Assembly (NCBI RefSeq): GCF_900182955.1
Contig: NZ_FXUL01000006.1
Location: 62,001-126,000 of the forward strand
Source: Noviherbaspirillum suwonense
GTDB taxonomy: Bacteria > Pseudomonadota > Gammaproteobacteria > Burkholderiales > Burkholderiaceae_D
DNA: 64,000 bases
Direction of reading: 5' to 3'
Shown here: piece by piece, positions 9,262-17,313 of the stretch
Layout of the letters: the number at the start of each line of letters is the position of its first letter
How positions within the stretch are numbered: position 1 is the stretch's first letter
Program-made: the position numbers and the translations under genes
Notes under the pieces: generated by a model
Told to the model about the DNA's origin: nothing
What the model saw: the letters and a program-made list of their open reading frames with translations, nothing else
Database searches by the model: none

Positions 9262-9488
9262 ACCTTTGCCTATGCACGAGTTTCTTCCTCAGTCCAGACG
9301 ACAGACAACTAGCTGGGCGAAATTCACCCAGCGCTTCGCGGACAAGCTGTACCGTATCATTATTGAAAGCATATTTGGACACATCGCTACTGTTAAGCGT
9401 CTCAGTTTTACTAGGCTGCAGAACAAATTGGAGCAAGATGATGTGCTCATTATCACAGAGTTAAACGGTCTAGGGCAGGACCATGCCA
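9262..9488 (+). pseudogene. Remnant of a serine recombinase (resolvase/invertase)
   Basis: Frame 1 reads TFAYARVSSSVQTTDN and then hits a stop at 9310-9312; YARVSS carries the catalytic serine of the resolvase N-terminus. The similarity resumes in another frame from about 9341: YRIIIESIFGHIATVKR then FTRLQNKLEQDDVLIITELNGLGQD. That matches the resolvase pattern in which E.SG..A..RP, L..KL..GDVLIV and LDRLGR occur in order. A stop, a frameshift and several altered key residues (LDRLGR has become LNGLGQ) show it is dead. The C-terminal HTH half is absent. Confidence 0.75.
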
Positions 9489-9509
9489 CAGGCTGCTAGG
9501 AGGCCCACT

Positions 9510-10142
9510 ATGTTTAACAATCAGAAGCAACTTCAAGTGCTAGTCGAGCAAGCTCGCGGCGAATTACTTAGAATCGGTAAGTCGTTGGTCGATGACGGTT
9601 GCATTGAACTATGGAATCTGGTCAACGAAATCAGTGAGATCCGGAGAAGCTCCCTAATCGAGGAATTTGGAACTGCTTTCGCTGGATTTTGCTCGCAGAT
9701 CGGTAGGCTCGCAGGCGCAATGTCCACCATGGGCAAGATTGGAGGAGCAGCCTGCAACGCTGCCGAAGAAAATGGAGGTGTAGCTGATATTAAATTCTCT
9801 CATTTTTCCGTAATAATGGATGCCGGCACTGAATCCTTTGAGCGTACACAGCAACTATGTTGTCTGCTCGAAGCATGCGTGCAAGAATTCAGCCGGCTGG
9901 GTGCCGAACTACAGTGGCTCTGTGAAAAAGACATTCAGTTTGTAGTGTGCGATGCGCATGTCCTAAACGATCATCCCGAGCTTGTCCAAGCCGATGCTAT
10001 CAGGGCACGCCTTGCAGCATCGACAGATCACCTAGAAACGCTTTCGAATGGATGGTGGCTTCTTGCCGAAGAGGCGAAGAAAAAAGAGGACGCCTATAAA
10101 ACAGCACTAGCTGCTTATTCTCCCCCACACAAAATCCACTGA
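9510..10142 (+). CDS. Hypothetical protein, helical, unknown function
   Basis: A 210-residue protein. The start at 9510 (MFNNQKQ) is preferred over an upstream ATG at 9483 because GGAGG precedes it at good spacing. The sequence is rich in Leu, Glu and Ala and is probably mostly alpha-helical, with a cysteine-containing stretch LCCLLEACVQEF in the middle. No signal peptide, membrane segment or recognised motif is seen. It lies between the dead resolvase and the IS fragment, and the stop at 10140-10142 sits about 20 bp from where the IS similarity ends. I do not recognise the family. Confidence 0.55.
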   Translation: MFNNQKQLQVLVEQARGELLRIGKSLVDDGCIELWNLVNEISEIRRSSLIEEFGTAFAGFCSQIGRLAGAMSTMGKIGGAACNAAEENGGVADIKFSHFSVIMDAGTESFERTQQLCCLLEACVQEFSRLGAELQWLCEKDIQFVVCDAHVLNDHPELVQADAIRARLAASTDHLETLSNGWWLLAEEAKKKEDAYKTALAAYSPPHKIH

Positions 10143-10164
10143 CTAGGCGCGCGGTAAGCCAAGG

Positions 10165-10935
10165 TTTGCTAACGACTGTGAGATCGACCTCTCGGTTCAG
10201 ACGGGCCACGGCTCAGGCGCCTGTCACCAGCGTTACTGCTTGCGTTTTCCAGCCCGTGTGTTCCGGTGAAGCCATGATATCTACTGCCAAGACGTAGTGT
10301 AGCAGGCTGATGTTCCATGTGACGCAGCAGGTACAGATAGACCGCATGGGCAGGATGGCGCCGTCCGGTATCGGGCTTCTTGTACATAGCTTCAATGCCC
10401 ATACGCTTCATCAGTTTACTCGCGTTTCTGCGGCCGATTGGACAGCCATTCTGACGAAGCAAGTCTCTCAGCATCGACTTCAGCAAACGGGTATCCCAGA
10501 GTAGTTCGTCGATTATGCGAATGAGCGGCAGATCCCTTGCGGACCTTCTGACGGCGATAGTAGGCAGTGGACCGTACCAAAGAAAGGATCTGGTATTACC
10601 ATGTTACCGGCGAAGTATGGCTACGGTCGATCATTTCTTTGCGCTCAGCGATTACCGGCTTGGTGACGCGCTCCCTAAAAATCGATTTCCAGCGCGTGCT
10701 GCTCAATCTTCGCGTACAAATTTTTTTGGTCCGGCTCGTTCTCCATTTTGCTGACAGCACCGTCGAATACGTCAGCGGCCCGCTCCAGCAGCTGACGTTT
10801 CCATTCTGTCACTCGGATTGAATGGACTTGGTATTGCTCAGCCAGTTCGGTGAGCGTCTTATCGCCACGTAATGCTACTACGGCCACGTTGGCCTTGAAG
10901 CTGCTTGAGTGATTCCATTTGCTTCTCTTTGTCAT
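10165..10935 (-). mobile_element. IS3-family element fragment: orfA and N-terminal half of orfB (decayed)
   Basis: Read on the minus strand from 10935, MTKRSKWNHSSSFKANVAVVALRGDKTLTELAEQYQVH and WKRQLLERAADVF are classic orfA of the IS2/IS51-like branch of IS3. OrfB similarity follows in broken frames: MIDRSH, then MLRDLLRQNGCPIGRRNASKLMKRMGIEAMYKKP, then RRHPAHAVYLYLLRH, then a shifted copy of VWAMDITY and RRVLSWR-like residues near 10190. Similarity stops at about 10165, before the second catalytic Asp. Stops and frameshifts make it inactive. The missing C-terminal half is at 16.6 kb on the other strand (see findings). Confidence 0.85.
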
Positions 10936-11214
10936 ACGCTTGCGCCGCTACCCGGACCACAGACCGCGCTTATAAAGCAAGGATTCTATTTATCTAACTG
11001 TTCGAATCTCTGGGCCACTTCTGGTCATTGTGTCCGGCCTTTCGAGGATAATTAGGTCCGGTGAAAGACGTAGGGCTGCCTTTGTTCTGTGTTTTGAGGA
11101 AGAATAGAACGGAATAGTGTCCCGACTGAATAGCTACTGCCGCTAGGCTGCAATAGCATACTTATGCTAGCAGTTTAATTCCGCATAACCCTAATTTGAG
11201 CAGGGAAAAGTGAA
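10936..11214. other. Intergenic region: IS left flank and likely promoter of the STAND NTPase
   Basis: About 280 bp with no gene. The part next to 10935 should be the left end of the IS3 fragment; I could not identify its terminal repeat. AGGGAAAAG at 11202-11210 is a suitable ribosome-binding site for the TTG start at 11215. Confidence 0.45.
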
Positions 11215-14200
11215 TTGACAACAATTGATTTTACGAGGATTCGCAGTACTCCAAAGAGCCGAAACGACTGCTTCGAAATGCTGGCAGTTCACCTGTTTCA
11301 TAACACTTACTGCCCGCCCGCCAATTCAACCTTTGTTAGTCTACGTGGCGATGGAGGTGACGGGGGAGTCGAGGCCTACTTTCGCTTGCCGGACGGGGCT
11401 ATAGTAGGAGTCCAGGCAAAGTATTTCTTCCAACTAGGGATTTCTGAGCTCCGCCAAATTGCCGATTCGCTTGAAACAGCTCTAACAAACCATCCGAGGC
11501 TATTGGAGTATTGGGTGTACATTCCCTTTGACCTGACCGGACGAGTTGCTGCGGGAACGAGGGGCCTGAGTCAAGCAGAACGCTATGAAGAGTGGAAGCA
11601 ACAGGTTGAGAGTTTCGCAGCTGGCAGAAACTCTAAGCTTACCGTGACGCTCTGTACTGCAACGGTTATTCGCAGGCAGGTGCTCGCCTGCGATCCGAAC
11701 GGAGGAATGCGTAGGTACTGGTTTGATGACTCAGTGCTAACGAACACACAGATTCAACGCTGTTTAGACGAGGCAGTAGCCTTTGCGGGCCCTAGGTACA
11801 CGGCGGCGCTCGACGTTGTCACTAGCGCTCATATAGTGCTGGACTTCTTCGGCGGAGTTGGCGACTTCCAAGCTTGGCGAGACGAGTCGCTTTCTTCAGT
11901 CATAGCTGAGCTTCGTTCGCTTATGGGATGGGGTAACAAGGCGCTCGACATCCTTGGCGATCTTGATGCCACCACTGCTCGTAATTTGATGCAACAAGTC
12001 ATTGCAGCATGTAAAGGGATGACAGACCTGTCTTTCGTCGCATCCGGTTCTATCGAAGTGAGGCAGATGTTGACAAGCGCTTTACCCCTGCTACACAAAG
12101 CTCGCGACGCTCAAGAGCAGGCCTTCTACGACAAGCATGGCCTAGAACAAGACACGCCGGGATTTCGCCAATTCCAAGCCGAGTACATGTGCGCATTTCC
12201 TGCAGCGGAGATGGATGCAGCGCGTACGTGGGTGGAGCAGGCTCAATTACTTCAGGATGCGCTTTCATCACCAGAAATAGGTGCGGCTACAATGCGCTCT
12301 TTGCTACTGGTTGGACCCGCCGGTATCGGGAAGACCCATTCGATCGTAAGTGCCGCGCTCCGCCGACTCGACCAGGGCGGGAACTCACTAGTCGTCTTCG
12401 GAGACGACTTCGGCAGAGAAGAACCTTGGGAGGTAGTACGCAGCAAACTCGGATTTGGCGCCGATGTCTCGCGTGCGACCCTCTTTGAGTGCCTGCAAGC
12501 GTCCGCTGAGAATACGGGCTTGCCATTCGTCATCTACATTGATGCGCTCAATGAGAGTCCCCGCGATGCTCGATGGAAAAGCAAGTTGCCGGAGTTGCTG
12601 GCACAGTGTGCACCATACCAGGGCATCAAAATCTGCGTTTCTACCCGCGATACGTACCGAAACTTGGTCGTCGACGCGCGGTTTCCGGGCTATGCCTTCG
12701 AACATGCTGGCTTTCAAGGTCAAGAATTTGAAGCAATTCAAGCGTTTGCAACGTACTACGGCTTGGACACTGAAATCACGCCACTATTTTCGCCTGAACT
12801 TGGCAACCCACTGTTCCTACACTTGGCCTGTAAGACGTTGCGGGACGAAGGGCGAACTTCGCTGGATGTCTCACTTCCGGGATTTGTTGCGCTTTTGGAG
12901 GGGCATCTTAAACATTGTGATGACCTCATCAGACAAAGACTGGTCTACTCGAACCCTCGAAACATTGTGCGAGCTGCAATGCTACGGCTTTCTGAGGTCC
13001 TGACGGACAACGTTCCGCAGGACCGCACTTGGGAGGTCTGCACGGTAGAGCTGCAGAGGATTGTCGGTAAGGAAGTTACCGCTGAAGCCCTGCTTCAAGA
13101 ACTCGAACATGAAGGACTTGTAATTCTGTCTACGGATGAACGCGATACATGGTTCATTCGATTGGGGTATCAGCGTTATGGCGACATCCTTCGGGCCACC
13201 AGTGTCGTCGAGGGACTGATGGGGCCGAGAGGGGTAGATGTTCCTGCGCTTGCATCGAAGCTCACAGGGCTGACGCCTGATGATGAGAGCCTGTTGGAAG
13301 CATTGGCAGCTGTTCTGCCTGAAAAGGCATGTTTAGAAATTACCGACAAAGCGCTCGGAATTGATGCGACGCTTGCACATCGGCTCTTTATTCAAGCTCT
13401 TGCCTGGCGCTCACGGGACAGCATCAACTACGACATTGACGACCATGTGCTCAGTGCATTGCACACGCCAGGGCTGTGGCAAGAGGTCTACGACGCATTT
13501 TTCCGCCTCAGCCTAGTTCCATATCACCGATTAAATGCCTCAAACTGGCTGAGCCCGTTCTTGCGGCGTTCGTCGATGGTTAACCGCGACGCGTATCTCT
13601 CGGTAGCTGCATTCAAATCGTTTGATGCCAAGGGAGCGGTTTGGTCTCTTATCAATGCAGCTTTACTCGCGGAGATTCGGCGCTGGCCGGTAGAAAGCAG
13701 GGAATTGGCAGTTGTAGCACTGGCTTGGCTAACAACGTGTTCCGACCGACGAGTTCGAGATTTGTCCACAAAAGGGCTCGCGCGGTTAGTGGCTTACCAG
13801 CCAAGCCTTGGAAGGAAACTGACCGACGAGTTTCAAGGATGCGATGACGACTATGTGCTTGAAAGCATCGCCCTTGCAATCTACAGCGCGTGCCTCCTAG
13901 AGCGTAGCGTGGTGGACGAGTTCGTTCCCGCACTTGAAGGGTTGTTGAGTGCTACGTTTGATTCCCCGAATGTCCTCATACGGGACTCTGTTCGTCTGCT
14001 GGGGCAACTTGTGCAGCGCAACAAACCTCGTCCTTCGTTGCAGAAGAAGCTGGATGCCTATCCTTCGAAGGTCGCTACATGCAAATCATGGCCGACGCTG
14101 CCCGACGCGAAGCCGCTACTAGATTTGGAAGGCGTGCCGTCGAACATGAAACTATGGGGTTCACACATGTTGCCCGACTTCTGGCGATACCAGGTCGAAC

Positions 14201-15366
14201 CGAAGATTAGAGACTTTGACCTAGATAGTGCAGGTATTGGTCAAGCTAACGTAGCCTGCTGGTTGATGGTAGAGGTTTTGCGGCTTGGCTACCCAGGATA
14301 CGAGCAATGCGCCCTCAAGACTGACCGTGGCATTGTAAGAGAATTTGGGAATGGACGCGGTCGCAAAGGATTCGCGGACCGTCTAGGAAAGAAGTACTAC
14401 TGGATACTTCTCCATCGCCTTCTTGGTCTACTTGCGGACACCGTACCACCGAGGAGGTCCTACTCGGGCGGGAAGGCCGGCTCTGCACATCTCTGGTCAC
14501 TCAGTGTGCGTAAGTCCGACGTCACCGATGTTAGGGATATCACTCCACCACGGGAATATCCAGATGAACTTGTCCAAGGGCCTCGGTACCCCTTCCCCGA
14601 CCAATCAGGGGACATTAAGCAGTGGGTAAGGACGGATGATTTTACCCCTCACGAAGAATGCATCGTTCGAACTTCAAGTAGTGGAGTGCAGTGGATAGCG
14701 CTTTCTCTGAGCGCCAAGGATAGCAATAGTTCTCCAGGGGATGATTCATGGACCAAGCCTTATTGCAGCGTAGACCTGTTCTATACAAGTGTTTTTGTCG
14801 AAGGTAATGTGCCGGCATTTGGTGCTCGTAGCAAAGCAAGAGACGTATTCGAAAACCAAGGGGCACGTTGCTATCAAGGTTTTCTAGCCGAATATCCAGA
14901 CGGCCTCGTGTTTAACCAGCTAGCAGAGGAGGGTGAGTTCTCCAGAGGGCCCAAAGGGATGGACTACTCGGAAGTCGCCCTTTTGCGCGGCGGAGAGTGG
15001 GAGTATGACTTTTCCTATACTAAGCCTGAGCGGCAGGAGCATCTTCACGTCCCTTGCCAAGATTTGGTGAAGGTACTAAAGCTTTCATGGGATAGACAGC
15101 GAGGGTGGATCGACACTAGCGGTGAACTCTTGGCCTTTCATTCGTATGCGAATCGACGGAGTGCTCTGTTCATTCGTCGCGACGCTCTTAACACCTATTT
15201 GTCAATCACCAAGCGCAAATTGGTGTACCGGCGCTTTGCCAATCGGGGCTTTTCTGCAAATGGCGCATCAGATAGCTCCCAAATTGATATCCTTACTTGG
15301 CTGTCGTACGAGCCGTCAAAGGCGCCCAACGTGCTAAGCGAAATCAGGCGCCCATTCGGCTGCTAA
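11215..15366 (+). CDS. Avs-like STAND NTPase with N-terminal nuclease-like domain
   Basis: A 1383-residue protein starting at TTG 11215 behind AGGGAAAAG. The N-terminus has a restriction-nuclease-like pattern, LRGDGGDGGVEAYF (D49, E53) followed by VGVQAKYF (Q67, K69), which resembles the E/D...Q-x-K core of PD-(D/E)XK enzymes. The centre is a STAND/NACHT-type ATPase: Walker A GPAGIGKT at 367-374, Walker B FVIYIDALNES with D443, and the sensor-like CVSTRD near 475-480. The remaining 800 or so residues are an alpha-rich sensor-type region with a distinct C-terminal part. Avs proteins detect conserved phage proteins through such regions and then activate the effector. Size and layout fit that group, but I cannot assign a known Avs type. 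It may be single-gene immunity. Confidence 0.7.
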   Translation: MTTIDFTRIRSTPKSRNDCFEMLAVHLFHNTYCPPANSTFVSLRGDGGDGGVEAYFRLPDGAIVGVQAKYFFQLGISELRQIADSLETALTNHPRLLEYWVYIPFDLTGRVAAGTRGLSQAERYEEWKQQVESFAAGRNSKLTVTLCTATVIRRQVLACDPNGGMRRYWFDDSVLTNTQIQRCLDEAVAFAGPRYTAALDVVTSAHIVLDFFGGVGDFQAWRDESLSSVIAELRSLMGWGNKALDILGDLDATTARNLMQQVIAACKGMTDLSFVASGSIEVRQMLTSALPLLHKARDAQEQAFYDKHGLEQDTPGFRQFQAEYMCAFPAAEMDAARTWVEQAQLLQDALSSPEIGAATMRSLLLVGPAGIGKTHSIVSAALRRLDQGGNSLVVFGDDFGREEPWEVVRSKLGFGADVSRATLFECLQASAENTGLPFVIYIDALNESPRDARWKSKLPELLAQCAPYQGIKICVSTRDTYRNLVVDARFPGYAFEHAGFQGQEFEAIQAFATYYGLDTEITPLFSPELGNPLFLHLACKTLRDEGRTSLDVSLPGFVALLEGHLKHCDDLIRQRLVYSNPRNIVRAAMLRLSEVLTDNVPQDRTWEVCTVELQRIVGKEVTAEALLQELEHEGLVILSTDERDTWFIRLGYQRYGDILRATSVVEGLMGPRGVDVPALASKLTGLTPDDESLLEALAAVLPEKACLEITDKALGIDATLAHRLFIQALAWRSRDSINYDIDDHVLSALHTPGLWQEVYDAFFRLSLVPYHRLNASNWLSPFLRRSSMVNRDAYLSVAAFKSFDAKGAVWSLINAALLAEIRRWPVESRELAVVALAWLTTCSDRRVRDLSTKGLARLVAYQPSLGRKLTDEFQGCDDDYVLESIALAIYSACLLERSVVDEFVPALEGLLSATFDSPNVLIRDSVRLLGQLVQRNKPRPSLQKKLDAYPSKVATCKSWPTLPDAKPLLDLEGVPSNMKLWGSHMLPDFWRYQVEPKIRDFDLDSAGIGQANVACWLMVEVLRLGYPGYEQCALKTDRGIVREFGNGRGRKGFADRLGKKYYWILLHRLLGLLADTVPPRRSYSGGKAGSAHLWSLSVRKSDVTDVRDITPPREYPDELVQGPRYPFPDQSGDIKQWVRTDDFTPHEECIVRTSSSGVQWIALSLSAKDSNSSPGDDSWTKPYCSVDLFYTSVFVEGNVPAFGARSKARDVFENQGARCYQGFLAEYPDGLVFNQLAEEGEFSRGPKGMDYSEVALLRGGEWEYDFSYTKPERQEHLHVPCQDLVKVLKLSWDRQRGWIDTSGELLAFHSYANRRSALFIRRDALNTYLSITKRKLVYRRFANRGFSANGASDSSQIDILTWLSYEPSKAPNVLSEIRRPFGC

Positions 15367-15419
15367 CTAGCTACAACATCAACGTTGACAATACCTTGCT
15401 CACGCAGAACAATTCTTGA

Positions 15420-15785
15420 TCAAGCCGTGAGCGAGGTTGCGCATGAAGCGCTAATTTCGGTGATCACAGAGCAAAAATTCGGCGAACGACCGCCACGCGA
15501 GAATTTGGCCTTGAAATGACAACTGACTACGTCTCCATATGGCATCCATAGACACGCATCTTTCCCTATTGCAGCTACGATTGGCTCGGCGGCTATCAAA
15601 GGGTAAATAGCAACGAGGTCGCCTTGTCTAACGTCTGGCGCAAACAAAGTGCTGGGAGTATTTCGAAGCAGTTTGCTTTGAACTCCCGATAAATACCGTA
15701 ACGTTTGCACGCCTCTTTTAAGGCTATACCATCCAGTGCATTTATCCGGTCCATTGTGTGTTCTCTCATCCACAGCATCTTTCAT
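15420..15785 (-). CDS. Small hypothetical protein, doubtful
   Basis: A 121-residue frame from an ATG at 15785 (MKDAVDERTHNG). The same frame stays open upstream through the 17-bp repeats, but a repeat-encoded N-terminus is unlikely, so I take the first ATG outside the repeats. No domain, signal peptide or membrane segment is recognised. It is convergent with the STAND NTPase, 53 bp away, and divergent from the gene at 15975. It could be a non-coding frame. Confidence 0.3.
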   Translation of the reverse strand: MKDAVDERTHNGPDKCTGWYSLKRGVQTLRYLSGVQSKLLRNTPSTLFAPDVRQGDLVAIYPLIAAEPIVAAIGKDACLWMPYGDVVSCHFKAKFSRGGRSPNFCSVITEISASCATSLTA

Positions 15786-15793
15786 CACTCTAC

Positions 15794-15890
15794 GTAACGA
15801 CAACCAGAGCGTAACGACAACCAGAGCGTAACGACAACCAGAGCGTAACGACAACCAGAGCGTAACGACAACCAGAGCGTAACGACAACC
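15794..15890. repeat. Tandem array of 17-bp direct repeats (5 full copies plus 12 bp)
   Basis: The unit GTAACGACAACCAGAGC occurs five times head to tail without a mismatch (15794-15878), then 12 more bases of a sixth copy (15879-15890). The array lies between a divergent hypothetical frame and the gene at 15975. Unit length and perfect tandem order are iteron-like, but a recent slippage minisatellite is equally possible. Confidence 0.9.
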
Positions 15891-15974
15891 TGCAACTCCG
15901 GTTTTTGCAATGCCTCTTATATTCAGTCGTGACTTCAACCTTTTCCATCATAGATGTGGAGAGGAGTTGCTGTC

Positions 15975-16580
15975 ATGCAGGTTTTATATCAAGAATACGT
16001 AGAATATCCTGGTGTAAAATTTTTTAGATGCAAGCCTCTTTGGGCTGTCTTAACGCCAGAAGCCTGCTCCAGAAACGTCAGCACTAAGGCAGTAATTCAG
16101 TGTGCGCGCTGCTTGGTTGGAAAACATCATGTTGCAATGAATATGCCGCAGCTTCAGGAAGAACACGATCGGAAGGGACGCGGTTACAGAGGAGTCGAAC
16201 CCGCAAGACGATGCGTGCGATGCGACACGGCTACTTTTCGCCTTCTTGGCGGGACAATTTGCGTATCTTGCTACAACCGACAACGAGAACTGCAGATTGG
16301 GGTTAACGCTCGCGGTGGAGTGCCGCGAATAGCTGCGACACGGCTGCATCGAGCGGTATGTCTAGTCGATTTAAATGGAGACGCTCTGATAATAGAATTG
16401 GATTTCTGCAGGGGCCCGAAAGAAGCAGAACGAGTTATTCAGCGCCAGTGGCCAGGCGGGAAGTTGGCGGAGTATGAGATCCAGCCAGCTAAAACTAACA
16501 CCACAAAGGATGCACTGGGCCAGCCGTTGGATGCTGGTATGGCGTCTGTCGAATACGCTGAGGGCCGACTTCTGCGTTGA
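15975..16580 (+). CDS. Hypothetical protein with a CxxC...CxxC zinc-ribbon-like motif
   Basis: A 201-residue protein. The ATG at 15975 (MQVLYQEYVEY) is chosen over one at 15954 because AGGAG sits 8 bases upstream of it. CARC in the first third, and RCVRCDTATFRLLGG followed by CVSCYNR near residues 83-105, give two CxxC pairs suited to binding one zinc ion. A second half with LHRAVCLVDLNGDALIIELDF may be a small beta-rich domain. There is no known family match. It lies inside the segment bounded by the split IS, and the IS remnant begins at or just after its stop, so the true C-terminus may have been altered. Confidence 0.5.
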   Translation: MQVLYQEYVEYPGVKFFRCKPLWAVLTPEACSRNVSTKAVIQCARCLVGKHHVAMNMPQLQEEHDRKGRGYRGVEPARRCVRCDTATFRLLGGTICVSCYNRQRELQIGVNARGGVPRIAATRLHRAVCLVDLNGDALIIELDFCRGPKEAERVIQRQWPGGKLAEYEIQPAKTNTTKDALGQPLDAGMASVEYAEGRLLR

Positions 16581-16581
16581 G

Positions 16582-16950
16582 GCAGCATAGGGAGCGATTG
16601 CCTGCTAGGCGCTCCAGAAATCTTCAGCGCGGACCTAGGGCAGCCACTTTGCCAGCGGCAAAGTTACACAGATTCTGAAAACCATGCGGTTCCCATCAGC
16701 GTAGATGGCCACGGCTGTTGGCGTGACAACGTGTTTGTCGAGCGGCTATGAAAATCTGTCAAGTGCCAGGAGGTGTACTTGCGTGCTTACGAGACTGTAA
16801 GTGCGGCCAGGAGCGGCATTGGGCACTACAGTTGTTCTACAACAGCACACGCCGGCTAGTGCGCTTGACGCGAACACTCCGAATGCGCTTACTTTGCCAA
16901 CTTGCATGCCTTGATATAGGCACCGCAGGCGGTGAGCCGGGTTACCCACC
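16582..16950 (+). mobile_element. IS3-family element fragment: C-terminal half of orfB (decayed)
   Basis: On the plus strand, in broken frames, the text reads GAPEIFSADLG, then VPISVDGHGCWRDNVFVERL, a stop, then EVYLRAYETVSAARSGIGHY and further on AYFANL. These are the end of an IS3-type orfB integrase core: the GSQFTS-like region, MDGKGCWRDNVFVERLWRSVKYEEVYLRAY, and the C-terminal FYNSRRPHSSLD...TPDQAYF region. In-frame stops at the ERL*KSV point and in the C-terminal part show decay. It begins about where the 10.2 kb fragment stops in the same protein. Confidence 0.8.
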
Positions 16951-17313
16951 GCGCCGCACGCTCTTGCACTACGGATGGGGCGGCGAGCGCCGTCGTGCAT
17001 GACCATTCATCCGCAAGGCTCACTTAACTAACTCCAATTTCTTTTCAGACAAACGGGAACTCTTCGGCTACGTAAGCAGTTGGCACTGGCACCATGGCGA
17101 AATTTTGCTGAACTGAAGAGCAAGGTAGGTCACAACAAATTGGCAGCAGTTCGCGATTGCAGCTGGCAAGCAGTGTCCATGCCGTAGGAATTGGTTCATT
17201 TTTCCAGAGAAAATTTCCCGCGATGCCATAATGATGACCTGTAGTTAAAAGAGTTATGCGATTTCATCACATATCACACTGGTATTATTCCATTTAAAAG
17301 CAAGAAAATTAAT
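16951..17313. other. Gene-free stretch before the metallophosphoesterase
   Basis: About 360 bp with no supported gene. The left part is probably the outer end of the IS remnant; I could not place its terminal inverted repeat. The AT-rich part from about 17,225 to 17,313 should contain the promoter of the phosphoesterase. Confidence 0.45.

Noticed and set aside
9070-9312. An 80-residue protein ending in YARVSS
   Set aside because: Its only recognisable part is the stop-interrupted resolvase N-terminus; listed as a pseudogene.
15794-15890. CRISPR array
   Set aside because: The 17-bp units are head to tail without spacers.
16746-17006. Small ORFs in both strands around 16.75-17.0 kb
   Set aside because: They lie on the IS3 orfB remnant in the wrong frame or strand.
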